DNA of 64,000 nucleotides. It comes from Utricularia gibba (taxonomy: Eukaryota > Streptophyta > Magnoliopsida > Lamiales > Lentibulariaceae). Under the pieces are notes generated by a model. That model saw nothing but the letters and a program-made list of their open reading frames with translations. It searched no databases and had not been told where the DNA came from. The first letter of the stretch is position 1. Each line of letters begins with the position of its first letter. The stretch covers positions 1,488,001 to 1,552,000 of the forward strand of contig CM007992.1 of NCBI GenBank assembly GCA_002189035.1, given 5' to 3'. The position numbers and the translations under genes were made by a program. Positions 23,281-36,155 of this stretch are shown in pieces.

Positions 23281-25480
23281 AAGAAGCCCAAAAAGGGGTG
23301 TAATGGCTTTTATGTATGCAAGTTGTACGAAAGAGCTAGGGGTTAATAATGATGGTTTTGATTGGTTGAACCTGATATCATATACACACATGAGCCCCAT
23401 TTTATGCTTTTAGAAAGTATGACCTTCCAACTGCTCCAGGCGCTGATTTAAAAATAAATTGAATTAATTAGATATAATTCTTGTTTTAATTTTTTATTTT
23501 TAAAACGGTGAAATATAATTTTCTTTTTATTTAGTTTAATTTTAATTAATAATTTAAAAATATGTTTCATAGATAGGTTTTATAAATATGTTTTTAAATG
23601 TTATTGTATTTTACCATACATATATATTAAAATAGTTGAAAAAATAATTAGAATTCAATTAATTAAAAAATTAATATGATAAAAAATAATAATAAATATT
23701 ATTAGATTAATTATGCAGTTATTATACCAAGTACAATTTTAATAATTACTAACGTAGGCGTGTTTACCGATATAAAAAAAATCTAGTCTGATTATTTAAT
23801 ATTCAATTTTGAGTAAAAAAGAGAAAACAAAAAAAAATCATATTTTTTCCTTTTGGAAAAACAAAAAATTGGAGTAGAGAGAGAGGGGTAAACCAACAGA
23901 AAGAATGGGGGGATCCCCTTGTGCGCATTAGGTAGTTCCTAATCCAAATAATTTGGTAGTGACAGACAGGCTACGCACATAAATTGCGTTGTATGTCTAC
24001 TCTGCGGCTCCTCCTCCTCCTCCTCCTCCCTACGCCGGTGGTGCGCACTGTGTCTCCGGGGGGCGCGCACCGGCATTAGGGTTTATTGACTAGGGAGGGG
24101 AGGGGAGAGGGTACTAGGAGTTGAAGTTACGGCGGAGCTTAGGATGAGATTATGGGGTTTTGAATTGAATGCCATCTTAGGCGGTGTGGGTGTGGGTGTG
24201 GGAGAGCGTATCCTCCTCATCTCAGCTCCCCTCCCCTGTCTTCAATGATGCCTTCTGGAGCCTACCTCGTAGTTGGAACATTGATTATTTAACTTCCCAC
24301 TGGATAATGCTTCCATAATCAGCCCCATCGGATCTCCGATGGCAGATCTCGGGGACAAAAGGAGGTGGACCACAGCACAGTATCGACATCGCTCTTGTCC
24401 AAACCCTCTCTGTTTCTTTGCTTTTGCTACACAAACACCACCCACGAGCTCCTGCATTTTCCATTGGATCATCACGACAACTCCCCTCCTGCATGGTGTA
24501 AAACGCATCCACAAGAACCCCAACTCATTCATCTCCTTCACGCAAGCGCTACTTCCAGTCCCATACCTACAGACCTGCATCAGAGTAATCAAACTCAGTT
24601 TAAAACAAAAGTGGTCACTTCTTGAACATTTTTCACAATTTTGTCAGCTTTGGAGTTTGTGCACATCACTTTACTACACAAAATCCTAGATAGATTGTAT
24701 GAGATCTTTGTTGAATTGCAATAGTTTCAAAGGAATGTTTATCTTCTAAATTCATAATGTTTTAATTACTTTTTAAAAATAAATTTTTTATAAAAAATTA
24801 GTTATTTTCTATTAATTCAATTTATGTAATATAAATATCTATCAATAGCATTTATTAAATAATTGTATACATTTTATCTTAAATTTCAAATAATTATATT
24901 AATATTTGTTTGCCGATTTCAAATATAGAATCGCTTATGATTTAATTTTCATTGTTTCTCGTTTTTATGTTCCCCTGCTTTTGTTTTGCTGTTTCCTGAT
25001 TACACAGTTAAAAGATGGAGGAGTAAATGTAAAATCATGAGGATTAAATACATAATACAATCAACAATATAATACAATGCGGGTGACAATTTGTTTGCAT
25101 GTACCCAAGCAAATGGAGAATTGAGTGTGATTGTACGTGGCCATCAGTCAGTCATCCTTGGCAGAGCTACACTCTCAAAAGCATTTGCTTCTTCACCAAG
25201 ACTACGTGTACAAATTAATTGGAACCGAGGAGGAAGGAGTCTGTGGTGGTGGGTGGCGGCGGCGAGGAAGAAGAGGCGTGTATGTTATTTACTCACACTA
25301 CAGTGACCGGAGTCCGGGAGGGGAATTTAATGATGAATTTACTGCCCCAAGCACAGGTTTGGTGGTGAGTTCATTTAAGTTACTACTCCATCCATCATCC
25401 CCTTTCCCTGCCCTGCGCCTATTAAACGGGGCCTTGCTCCTCACTCTCGCACCTCTTCTTACAGGACAAACCGAAGCAAA
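23281..25480. other. Intergenic DNA with a GC-rich patch at 23.9-24.6 kb
   Basis: 23.4-23.9 kb is AT-rich. 23.9-24.25 kb is GC-richer, with a (CTC)n run at 24007-24030 and GT-rich repeats near 24183-24203. Overlapping open frames at 24242-24689 on both strands carry no domain I recognise; they could be an unknown small gene or a non-coding transcript. 25.1-25.48 kb is probably the promoter and leader of the GDSL gene. Confidence 0.4.
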
Positions 25481-26935
25481 ATGGCGGCTGAGTGCTCCAA
25501 AGGGCTCTTCTTCTTTCTTGCTCTGCTTCTGAATCTGAGATATGGAGTTGTTGCGCAGCCAGAGGATCCGGCGATCAGAGAACGGCCCGCCTTGGCTCCG
25601 GCGCTGTTCGTCTTCGGGGACTCTCTCATTGACAATGGCAACAACAACAACTTGGCTTCTTTTGCTAAGGCCAACTATCTCCCCTATGGGATCGATTTCC
25701 AGGGCGGCCCCACCGGCCGTTTCTCCAACGGCTTCACCATGGTTGATACCATTGGTAAGAAGGTTTCCTAGCTTAGGTTAGCCATACTTGCCTGTGTGTT
25801 TTTCGCACTGATGTAATGGGCATGGCAATGCAGCTGAGCTCCTGGGGCTTCCTCTTACTCCGCCCTACTCTCAGGCTCAGGCCTCTGGCGAGCAAATGAG
25901 ATACGGGGTCAACTTTGCTTCTGCAGCTGCCGGGATTCTAGACAATACGGGCCAAAACTTTGTTAGTTCTTCTTCATCTGGCCATGAGCAACTCTGATCG
26001 GAGAGATACCACCAGGGGCAGATAAGCTCGTCCGGGTTGAACTTGACTAACTCCGTTTTGATTCATTCGCAGGTTGGGAGGATCCCATTTAACCAGCAGA
26101 TCAAGAACTTTGAGAACACTCTGGATCAACTTAGCAACCTCCTTGGCGCAGATGATCTCTCACAGGGTCTATCCAAGTCCATATTCTTCATTGGGATGGG
26201 AAGCAACGACTATCTCAACAACTACCTCATGCCGAACTACGATACCAAGAATCGCTACAACGCTCAACAATTCGCTGATCTTTTGACCCAGGAATATTCC
26301 CAGCAGCTCACTGTAAGAAGCAAATCTCCTTCGTTAGCTGATTCTTGGTTCTTTTCTCAAAACATTCACTGTTGATGCAGAGATTGTACAGCCTGGGAGC
26401 AAGGAAGTTTGCAATTGCAGGGCTTGGCTTGATGGGATGCATTCCGAGCATTCTTGCGCAGAGCAGCGACGGATTATGCTCCGACGAAGTTAACCAACTC
26501 GTTCGCCCGTTCAACACAAACACCAAGATGATGATCAATCGCCTCAGCGTCAGTCTTCCTGGTTCGAAGTTTTCATACATCGACGTCAACAACGCCTTCC
26601 AGGAGCTTCTCGTCAACGCCGAACAATACGGTCAGCAAAAAAAAATCCCCTGAATCCAAAACCTAGGCTGCTAATTTCAATCGAATTGAATGTGCTTGGA
26701 TTGATAAACGGCAGGATTCAGCGTATTGAACCGTGGATGCTGTGGAATCGGAAGAAACAGGGGACAGATAACGTGCCTTCCGTTCCAGGCGCCGTGCCCA
26801 GACCGATCGAGTTACCTCTTCTGGGACGCGTTTCATCCCACTGAGGCGGTGAACGTTGTTCTCGGGCAGAGAGCTTTCTACGGAGGCACAGATATCGCTT
26901 CTCCGATCAACATACAGCAACTCGCCGCCCTTTGA
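25481..26935 (+). CDS. GDSL esterase/lipase, five exons, intact, 370 aa
   Basis: A secreted SGNH-hydrolase. Exons are 25481-25754, 25834-25961, 26073-26312, 26381-26630 and 26715-26935, all GT-AG and in phase, for 370 residues. Residues 1-25 are a signal peptide ending VVAQ. Block I is FVFGDSLIDNGNNN (Ser48), block II NFASAAAGIL (118-127), block III GMGSNDYLNNY (Asn179), and block V DAFHPTEA (Asp335, His338), so the catalytic set is complete. The AAA in block II is common in this plant clade. Length and five-exon layout are normal for the family, close to the At1g71691/At1g29670 group as I recall. It likely acts on lipid or cell-wall esters outside the cell; the substrate is unknown. Two GDSL scraps elsewhere in the window show the family has other copies nearby. 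Confidence 0.95.
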
Positions 26936-29270
26936 ACTGAATCCTCGCTTTGTTGTACAACTACCGGAGTAGCATCCAAACAAAGTTCCTCACTTCCATT
27001 CAAACACTCATATTTGGATTAAATTAATATGGTGTGATAATACTTAATTTTACTTTAATAATTTTAATTATCTTACATTATTCGATTTACATACTATTTA
27101 TTATATACTTCTATATAATAGAACTTGAAACGCCAAGTTTTGAATTTCATGATTTTATCCATTATTTTATTATAATAAAATAAAAATTATAAAAGAAAAT
27201 AAATAAATAAATCTAATACTTAAAATGAATTACGAGACCATTTTAAGTTATTTAATATGATTTTAATTTTGAGTATTGAAGAATGACCATATCCGAAATT
27301 TGAAAAAAAATCAAATATTCAAAATTTGGAAAAATCTCAAAAAATGAATTAGATCCAAAAAAACCGGAAATTTTAGGATATATTTCGATCCAAAGGATAT
27401 GATCGATATTCTGGAAAATATTTTATTTAAATAAAAATAGTCGAAATTTCACTGAACTTTAAGACGTTGCATGTGACATAACCTTTGACAATTTTCCAGA
27501 CAAACGGTGGTAGGTACTAGAGTTGGCATGAGTGGGGACTCGGATGACCCGAATCCAGGATCCAGCTGATCCCGATGCCCTAGAGATCAAGCTACTAGAT
27601 TGCATAAACGAGACCAAACAGTGTAGCATCAGAAGGGGTAGCTCCACGGACACTACGAGGGCGCTGTTCCCGGCCTAGTGAAGTCCCATGGGGGATGAGA
27701 TATCTCCGGGCGCCTGCGGTGTCTTCTTGGTATGCGAGAGTCAGCCTCGTGAATGAGAGGGCGAGATGTTGCAGTAAATGCATCGGAACTCCAAAACTAA
27801 ATGCAGATAATGACACGGTGACCGTCTCTTTTCCTTGGGGACGCCTACACCAACTACCCAACTAATGCAGCGCCCTTCCTACGGGGGCTCATCCACAATG
27901 CAGAGAGGAAGACGCTTCACAGAGCTGAAAATACAAGGGTGGGCGGGCTGTGGGATGCATTGCAAGGGATTGATTGCAGGAGGAAGACGCTTCACAGAGC
28001 TGAAAATTTGGCAACTGGGGTTCTAAAGAGTCCTTAACCTTGTGCTATAGATGATGGATGGTAGAACCAAATCAGCGACATGTGCAGAGAACATGATTCT
28101 GGCAATTGATGGCGTGCTGGAATCCATCCAGCCTACTCAATCGACGTTTTAGGGTGTCCACAAGGACCACATGAAAACGAGCACACTTGTATCCACTTCA
28201 GTTTCAATGGGGAGTAGCATTCGACCTTGAAATTGCGCTGGATGCTGTACCACAGTTTGGGATCGGTTTCAGTGAGATGATCATCATCATCGTAGCTTGT
28301 TTTTCGGCTGCTTTTTCCCAGCCTCCAGGGACGTGCATCGCGGCCGTGTCGCCTAGATGACCCTAGCCTCCTTGAATTTGCCATCGCCAGATTGTCTTCG
28401 GACACGAAGGTGGCTATCAACATGTGCTAAAAAAAGAAAAAAGAAACAAACACACGCGCAAATGGGAAATATGGGATTTGAAGAGTATTTCAACAAAAGT
28501 ATACTTTTTAGCCTGGTAAACCCACTGATAAATCAATGGTAAACCTCCAGGACCTCAGCTTTGTGGCCTCCGAGACTATAGGCAATCTACTAATAGAAAC
28601 AGAATTGCACAGTTGTGATTACAAACATGGATCCAACTGGCTACACAGATATTCAAAGGAATAATCCAGTAATTAGAAAATTACAAAATTGATTATCTAA
28701 TCCTCAAAACAAACAATCGCACTGTAAGTCACATAAGCACCGCCAGCTTCACCTCATGCCCATCTACATCAAGAAGAACCAGTTCTTCGTCTTGTCTCAT
28801 CAGAAGGTTTTTTTTTTTTCCTTGAAGTGCTCCATTATTCATGCCATGCCTTCAATGGCAAATCCCATACTGCCATGATATTACATCATTTTCTATTTCA
28901 ACTTCCTTTCATGGGGCCCTTCTTTTATTGCTTCAGTTTGCATGGACAACATTAAACATAATATGAAATCCATTATTGTTCAATATGCCCTACCGGATTT
29001 TGAAGGGTGAAAAAATGATATTAGTGCTTGGTTGACCAACTCTTATTTGGTGGTTGGTGGTAACAAACCCACTAATTCACGGACTGCCCAACCTTCATGT
29101 AATTGGGTCAGGCCAGACTTGCTGATTCATTCAAGTCAAGATAAAGACGCCTTACTGACTCAGTCAAATGGATACGTTTCCTAGTAGAGATTTCCTCAAC
29201 ATCAAATTTAATCATTTGACTGTTTACAGATTCTATCCTAATCCAAATCCAAGGCTCGTCTCTCTCCTTC
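26936..29270. other. Intergenic DNA with unassigned GC-richer segment at 27.5-28.4 kb
   Basis: 26.95-27.45 kb is AT-rich. 27.5-28.43 kb has coding-like composition and open frames on both strands (for example 28423-28133 minus, with SRRHGRDARPWRLGKSS), but I recognise no family. It could be gene relics. A 27-bp exact direct repeat lies here. 28.5-29.1 kb shows nothing. From about 29.13 kb the sequence is the invertase copy A promoter. Confidence 0.4.
27906..28006 (+). repeat. 27-bp direct repeat, copies 74 bp apart
   Basis: Identical 27-mers at 27906-27932 and 27980-28006 (starting AGGAAGACGCTTCACAGAG). The spacing is not a multiple of 3 (74), so a tandem coding repeat is unlikely. Confidence 0.75.
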
Positions 29271-29354
29271 TCTTATAAATACTATTCAGATTCACAACAT
29301 CCAAACCCAGCCTTATTCTTCTGGTTAGCTTCTCGTTTATTCGTCCTCCCACTC
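29135..29354 (+). promoter_or_regulatory. Promoter and leader of invertase copy A
   Basis: TATAAAT at 29274-29280 lies about 75 bp upstream of the ATG (29355). The leader from the TATA box to the ATG is nearly the same as in invertase copy B. The upstream part (29135-29320) resembles 50295-50500. Confidence 0.65.
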
Positions 29355-30635
29355 ATGGCGCTCTAGTTTCTGGTAGGAGATGGGATTTCCGAGTTTTGGC
29401 CTCGTGTTTTTTGGCGATGCTCAGCGTAGATGGCGTCCATGGCGCACACACTGTATTCACCAATCTCCAATCTGCTGTAGCCGCTAATGTGAAGCAGGAG
29501 CACAGGACGGCATACCATTTTCAACCCTCACGACATTGGATTAACGGTAAAAAATTGATGTTTTAGCTTCGCTTCATGCATGCGTTTTGTGAAGATATTG
29601 TTGTTTTGGGAAACTTCAATTCTTATCCAGAATCTGAACACACGAGGGCATCACTCCGCATCAATGAGGCATCCTCCCCCCTATTAAGCACACGCCATTT
29701 TTATTTTATTTGCGCTTGCATGCATGCATTTTTTTTTTTTTTTTTTTGGATTCTGATACCATTTCCTCCTTTCCTCCCTAAAAGGCAACATTTTTCCCCT
29801 TTTCCAGTTGTGTCTTAAAACCGTACCCCATGTGTTCTTTCATTCTGCTATTTTACTTTTTTGTTGATGGAAGTTTGGTTTATGAACTAATGGGCTCATG
29901 CTTTTGTTTCTCCACATGACGATCCTGGGAAAATGGAAACAAAATCAGATCCCAATGGTGAGTGTTCGTTCCTTTTAACCTTTTGGCATATTTTCCAGTT
30001 TATTCAATAGTTTGATCATTTTTTAAATAATAACAGGTCCAATGTATTATAACGGATTTTATCATCTCTTCTACCAATACAATCCAAAAGGAGCGGTTTG
30101 GGGTAACATCGTCTGGGCTCATTCAGTTTCGAAAGACTTGATCAACTGGATCAAACTTGAACCAGCCATTTATCCATCAAAGTCATTTGATAATTATGGC
30201 TGTTGGTCCGGCTCTGCAACTGTTCTCCCTGGAAATAAACCGGTCATTCTTTACACTGGGATTCTTTATCCAAAACTATGCTGTTCCAGCGAATCTTTCA
30301 GACCCTTATCTTCGGGAATGGATAAAGCCCAATGATAATCCATTGATCGTGCCGGATGAATCCATCAACAGGACTGCCTTTCGTGATCCAACAACAGCAT
30401 GGTTCGGTCAAGATGGCCACTGGAGAATTGCCATTGGTGGTCGGCGTAAGCATAGGGGAATGGCATTCCTTTACCGGAGCAAAGACTTCAAGCAATGGAT
30501 CAAGGCGAAGCATCCATTGCATTCTGTGTCTGGAACCGGCAATTTTGAGTGCCCAGATTTCTTCCCTGTTTCTGTTACCACAAGAAATGGACTTGATACT
30601 TCAGCTTTTGGGGAAAATGTGAAGCATGTGATGAA

Positions 30636-30640
30636 GGTAA
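30636..30640. repeat. 5-bp target-site duplication, left
   Basis: GGTAA directly before the left LTR; repeated at 36151-36155. Invertase copy B has the single uninterrupted site at the same codons. Confidence 0.9.
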
Positions 30641-31098
30641 TGAATGTTAACCTTGACAAATTGAAGAACAAATTGTGTGAGAATTAATGGGCGAAGGCTG
30701 CTGCTGCTGGTAAGAAGGCGAAGAGAAGGCGAAGAGAAGACATAATGCAGACATGAGACTTATTATCTTGGATCCCAATTTCATGAAATGGGCTTCTCGT
30801 GATTATGGATCAAATACTAAAGAGCCCACACATAAGGAGAAGGCCCAAGTCCATGTTTGCTGTGTATGTAGGTTTGATCAAGCAACTGACCTATCTGCAA
30901 GAAGTAGAGAAAATAATAATGGTAACAACGGTTAGATAACATACTCTGTTTAGTAACGGCTAATTTTTTAGCCTATAAATACCTGCTGTACATTGAGAAA
31001 TGTAAATAGATTACAAGTGACAAAACAATATCTTCTATATTCATCATGCCCCTGCTCTTCATACCTCCTATACCCTGACAATCTCAATATCGCTATTA

Positions 31099-31116
31099 TG
31101 GTGAACCCGACGTGAA
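31099..31116 (+). other. Primer-binding site of the copia element
   Basis: TGGTGAACCCGACGTGAA begins at the first base after the LTR. It fits the complement of a plant tRNA-Trp 3' end as I recall it. Confidence 0.65.
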
Positions 31117-31228
31117 AAAGGAAATTATCACATCACACGATCCATTGTTGACTCGGTTTGATCTCTCATACCTGTTTTATATATCTCTCCTACTATTGGT
31201 AGTCTTTCTTCTCGTATAGATTTGCAAC

Positions 31229-34200
31229 ATGAACTCAAATATATCGGTTTCAAATATATCTCCACCCATATTTGCTGGAAAGGAGTATGATATGTGGGCT
31301 CCTACGATGGAGATTTACTTATGGTTACATGGACTGTGGAACTTCATAGTTTCAAATCCTCACTTCGAAGGCACAATCGAAGAAAAGATTGCTGTTGAAC
31401 GTGTGTATCTGGAGAAGGAAATCAAAACTTCAGCCGTTTTAGCATCTGCTGTCATCGGCGATGCCTATCGATGCATCACAAAAAAATCACCAAAGGAAGC
31501 CTGGTTAACTCTACAAGATTTGTATGAAGAAAAAAGGAATTTAGAAAGTGAGAAATTCAGCTCCTGCGGAACCATGTCTACAACTTTCGGATTAGAGATG
31601 GCGAGGTGGCCTCCGATGCTAAGCAACTTCTGAAAAACCTGGAGAAATTAAAACGGTTAGGCAAAGTTGTCGATGATCATGAAGAACAGAAGTTAAAAGC
31701 CAATGTCATCCACAGTGCTCCAACAGAGTTTGATGCTGTGATTGAATTGCTTGATGCCACTGGATTCCTCGAAACCTTAACTCTACAGCGACTGTTAAAC
31801 CATCTCAAAAATGTGGAGAGTCACAGAAAGAGCATAAATGAAGAAGAAGCTCAAGATAAGGCTTTCAAGGCAACACTCACCTCCAACCTGCCCAAATACG
31901 AGGGAGGTTACCTGCCTTATGCTGCTCCCTCCTTCCAACCCGCGAAGAAGGAAAAAAAAGCGGCCCTTTCCACCTTGCCCATACTGTGCTTAGAAAAATC
32001 ATCCTCCGGTCAGCTGCTTTTGGAATCCAGAGGCATATTGCACTTTGTGCTCCACCAAAAGTCATGTGGAAAGAGTCTTCCCTACCAAGAAAAATCAATC
32101 AAGCAATAACTCTCATGCATCTACTACTAACATTGAAAATGTTCTAGCTAAACTCCAAGATGCATCTGTTGATGATGCGAATAAGACTCCAAAAATTTCT
32201 ATCTACTAGATATACAACAAATCTATACTAACATAAATAAAGGATCACCATCACAAAGTCATCTGGCTTATGGATTGTGCTTGTAGCAACTACTTGACAA
32301 ATGACCTATCGATATTTACCTCCTATGCAGCAGTATTTGGGAAAACCTTGTTTATTGCCAATGAAACATCCATCTTTGTTCATGGGATCGGGTCAGTATG
32401 TATTGAAACTAACCAGCGCCTTCTCAAAATCACTGAGGTCTTCTATCTCACTGGTGCATCGCACAATATGTTAAGTGCTGGTCAATTCATCAAAAAAGGA
32501 TACAATATACAACTGGAAGATTATATCTGCACGTTGATTGATCACAATCAGAATCTCGTGTTTAAGGTTCAAATGGTAAATCGACTCTTTCCTATTAATT
32601 GCCTTCACTCTAATGAGCTGCTTAGTCTTGTAGTTACAGATACCTCCTTGCTTTGGCACAAACGTCTTGGCCATCATCATACTGCATTAGTAAGAACAAA
32701 TCAATCTCAAGGCACAATATCAGGTGTAATTGAACTACATCCATGCCTTGACCCTTGCAGCACCTACTTATTAGGAAAAATGAGTAGGAGTATGTTTAAA
32801 CGAAGATCAACAACATTAGTCAAAGCTTCAACTAGTAACAAGTGACATGAGGAAACAAGTACTATATCATATTCACATACAATTATTCCTAGTACACCTG
32901 GGTCTATTTCCTCAAACATAAATCTGAAGCTGCTAATTATTTCAAGACCTTCAAGGCACTAGCAGAGACTTAAAAGAACACTAAGATTATTACTCTTCAT
33001 ACCGACAATGGTGGGGAATACAAGTCAAGGGATATTAAGAATCTCTGCATTGAAAATGGTATTGTGCATCGCTTCAATGTTCCCTACACACCACAACAGA
33101 ATGGCATCAGTGAACGAAAAAACCAAACTATTATGAACATGGCTCGATACCTTATGCTGGATCATAAGTTACCTCATCACTTCTGGGGAGAAGCCATTCA
33201 TACCTCTGTTTTTCTTCTCAACCGCTTCCCTAACAAAGGTCTACCAAGAGGAAAAACCCCATATGAAATGTGGTACGGTAGGCCTCCAAACCTGGAACAC
33301 CTGAAAGTATTTGGATCCCTGAGCTATGTATTTATTTCAAAGGAGCAAAGGACAAAACTAGAAAATCATTCACAGATTGGAATCTTCCTGGGATACTCTG
33401 AAAGTACCCAAATATACAAGATATATGTTCCATCCATCAACCGGATTGTCACTCAACGTTGTATTGATGTGCTTGTAGATGAGTCTCGATCTTTTAATTG
33501 GGAAACCAATGAGTAACCCCTAGAGACCTCTTCATCCGTATACCACCAAGAAATAAGCTTATTATTTCTAGATGAAGTCTCTGGAATTCCTTTGCATGAA
33601 GACTCTTTTGACATCCTGGAGGAACAACATGATATTGATGCCAATAATTATGAAAATAATATTGAGGAAAATAATACTGGAGGCACAGCAACACAGGAGG
33701 TCATACAACAAAATAGTCATTTATACCAGTAGGAGCCGAATCTCAATTCTCTCAGCAATCCTACTCCTCATCCTATAAATTCAGAAATTCCCCAAGATTC
33801 CTCTGATGAAATCAATGACAGCAATAGTTATGAATTTGAAGATACAACCACTTAGGAGGAAAATGAGGATATTACACATCCAACGAGAACACAAGATCAT
33901 TCACCAGCAAGACACTCATCAAACAACTCAGAACCAGACATTAGTTTTGAACTTGAGACAGGGGATGAAAGTTTACATACCTCATTTCCAATGCAATGAC
34001 CCCAACCAAAACCTAGATGAGGAACTCATCAGAGGCTACGACTCTCTTGATGAAATTTATGATCAAGCTCTCCTCATGCATGAACCTTTGAGTCCTTATG
34101 AAGCCCTGCAAAATCCTGCATGGAAAGAGTCCATGGAAAACGAATTAACTGCTATTGAGAAACATCAAGTTTGGATAGCAATGGACAAACCTCCTGATGT

Positions 34201-35600
34201 CAAGCCTATTCGTTTCAAATGGGTATTTAGGACCAAACTCAATCTTGATGGCATTGTGAATAAACTGAAATCACGGTTAGTTGGAAGGGATACTTTCAAA
34301 AAGAGGGGCTTGACTATTGGGACACCTTTGTACTGGTGGCCAAATTAGACACCATCAAGTTAGTAATCGCATATGCCACTAGTTAAAGATGTAAAAAACA
34401 CCTTCTTAAATGGGAACCTAAAAGAAGATGTCTATGTACTCCCACCTCCTGGCTTCACTATGAAAAATGGAGATCACAAGGTACTCAAACTGCAAAAGGC
34501 CTTATATGGTCTGAAACAGGCACCTAAGAATTAGTATGCCACAATAGATGAATATTTCACACAGCTTGGGTATCAACGCAGCAAGAATGATACTACACTA
34601 TATACACTTGAGTCTGATATTGGCAGAATCATTGTCACTCTCTATGTAGATGACAATCTACTTACGGGAGACAATGAAACCATGATTTTGGAGCAAAAGC
34701 AAAAACTCAAAGAACAATTTGATCTATCAAACTTGAGCTCGGCATAGTATATACTTGGTCTGGAAATCATACAATCTAAAGACTATGTGTTCCTCAGCCA
34801 ACGAAAATATACTGAAGACATACTCACAAGATATGACATGATCCACGTTAGCGAGGCAGCCACTCCATTCACACTGTACCTGAAGCTCAAAGCAAATATG
34901 ATATCGAAGAAAGAACATTTAAACAAGTCTCAAGACCAAACTGATGAAGCTAATGCTGCAAATATGCATGAATATAAGAAAAGCGTTGGAGCCTTACTAT
35001 ATCTTACGGCAACCTGACCTGATATCACCTTAGCGGTAACATTCTTATCTTGTTTCATGCACAAACTCCTTACCTTGCACCTCAAAATTGCCAAACAGGT
35101 TTTCAGATACTTAAATTCCACAAAATCTCTAGGCCTTTATTTAAAAAAGCATACTAATCCCATTTTCCAAGGGTTTGTAGATTCTGATTTTGCAGGGGAC
35201 GAAACTGACTTAAAATCCACTACTGGATATCTATTTACCTTAGGTTCAGCAGTGTTTGCTTGGAATAGCTGGAAACAAGATTTAGTGGCTCAATCATCCG
35301 CTGAAGCCGAGTATGTTGCTGGGGCTTCCGCTGCCAATCATGCTCAATGGCTTCTGAAGCTATGTGAAGACCTGAAAGTACAAATACGAAGATCAATCAT
35401 CTTGAGGATTGAAAACAAGTCAGCTATTAGTATCACACAGAATCCGGTAATGTTTGGTAAAACCAAGCATATCAGAATCAAATATCAAGTTTTGAGAGAT
35501 TATATCAAAGAAGGATGCATCAAGCTAGAATATCTACCATTAGAGAAGTAAGTCGCAAACATCCTCACGAAAGCCCTATTTCCGAAGCAATTCTCCCAAA
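31229..35600 (+). pseudogene. Copia gag-pol, degraded
   Basis: gag begins MNSNISVSNISPPIFAG (31229), shifts frame near 31620, and ends with Cys-rich zinc-knuckle relics near 31975-32060. The protease site is DCACSNYLT (32272), then GAG-pre-integrase LLWHKRLGHHH (32648). Integrase has TDNGGEYKS and PYTPQQNGISERKNQ (33000-33120). Reverse transcriptase has NPAWKESMENEL (34110), PIRFKWVFR (34205) and an intact LYVDDNLL (34645). RNase H has FVDSDFAGDETD (35175) and AQSSAEAEYVAG (35290). Stops or frameshifts occur near 31620, 31990, 32105, 32845, 33514, 34346, 34746, 35016 and 35549. Cannot make a full polyprotein. Confidence 0.9.
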
Positions 35601-36150
35601 TCAGAGAATTATTAGGGTTACGACACAATCCTACATAGTCCACGATTTTACCTTAGCCTCACTCTCAAGGAGGAATGAAGGTTAACCTGGACAAATTGAG
35701 GAACAAATTGTGTGAGAATGAAGTTGATGTAGAAGCCGAGAACTTTGAGCGACTTCGCAGGAACACTGCTGTTAGTAAGAAGGCAAAGAGAAGACATGAT
35801 ATAGACATGGGCCTTATTATCTTGGATCCCAATTCCATGAAATGGGCTTCTCGCGATTATATATCAAATACTAAGGAGCCCACACATAAGGAGAAGGCCC
35901 AAGTTCATGTTTGCTATGTATGTAGGTCTGATAAAGCAACCGACCTATGTGCAAGAAGTAGAGAAAATAATAATGGTAACAATGGCTAGATAACATCCTC
36001 TGTTACTAACGGCTAATTTTTTAGCCTATAAATACCTGCTGTACATTGAAAAATGTAGGTAGATTACAAGTGACAAAACAATATCTTCTATATCCATCAC
36101 GCCCTACTCTTCATACCTCCTATACCCTCACAATCTCAATATCACTATTA

Positions 36151-36155
36151 GGTAA
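36151..36155. repeat. 5-bp target-site duplication, right
   Basis: GGTAA, matching 30636-30640. Confidence 0.9.

Larger units (their letters stand above)
30641..36150 (+). mobile_element. Ty1/copia retrotransposon inserted in invertase copy A
   Basis: The left LTR is 30641-31098 (458 bp), the right LTR 35676-36150 (475 bp). Both start TGAA and end CTATTA, and they differ by substitutions and an indel, so the insertion is not recent. A primer-binding site follows the left LTR and a purine tract (AAGGAGGAA) precedes the right. Target duplication is GGTAA. Orientation matches the host gene. Domains appear in copia order: gag, protease, integrase, reverse transcriptase, RNase H. Confidence 0.93.

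Noticed and set aside
24242-24689. Overlapping open frames on both strands, one with a weak GRAS-like phrase (PQEPQLIHLLHASAT)
   Set aside because: No second GRAS block and no splice pattern; overlapping frames on both strands suggest composition effects.
35675-35989. 104-codon open frame in the right LTR
   Set aside because: It lies wholly within the LTR and is broken in the left LTR; no domain.
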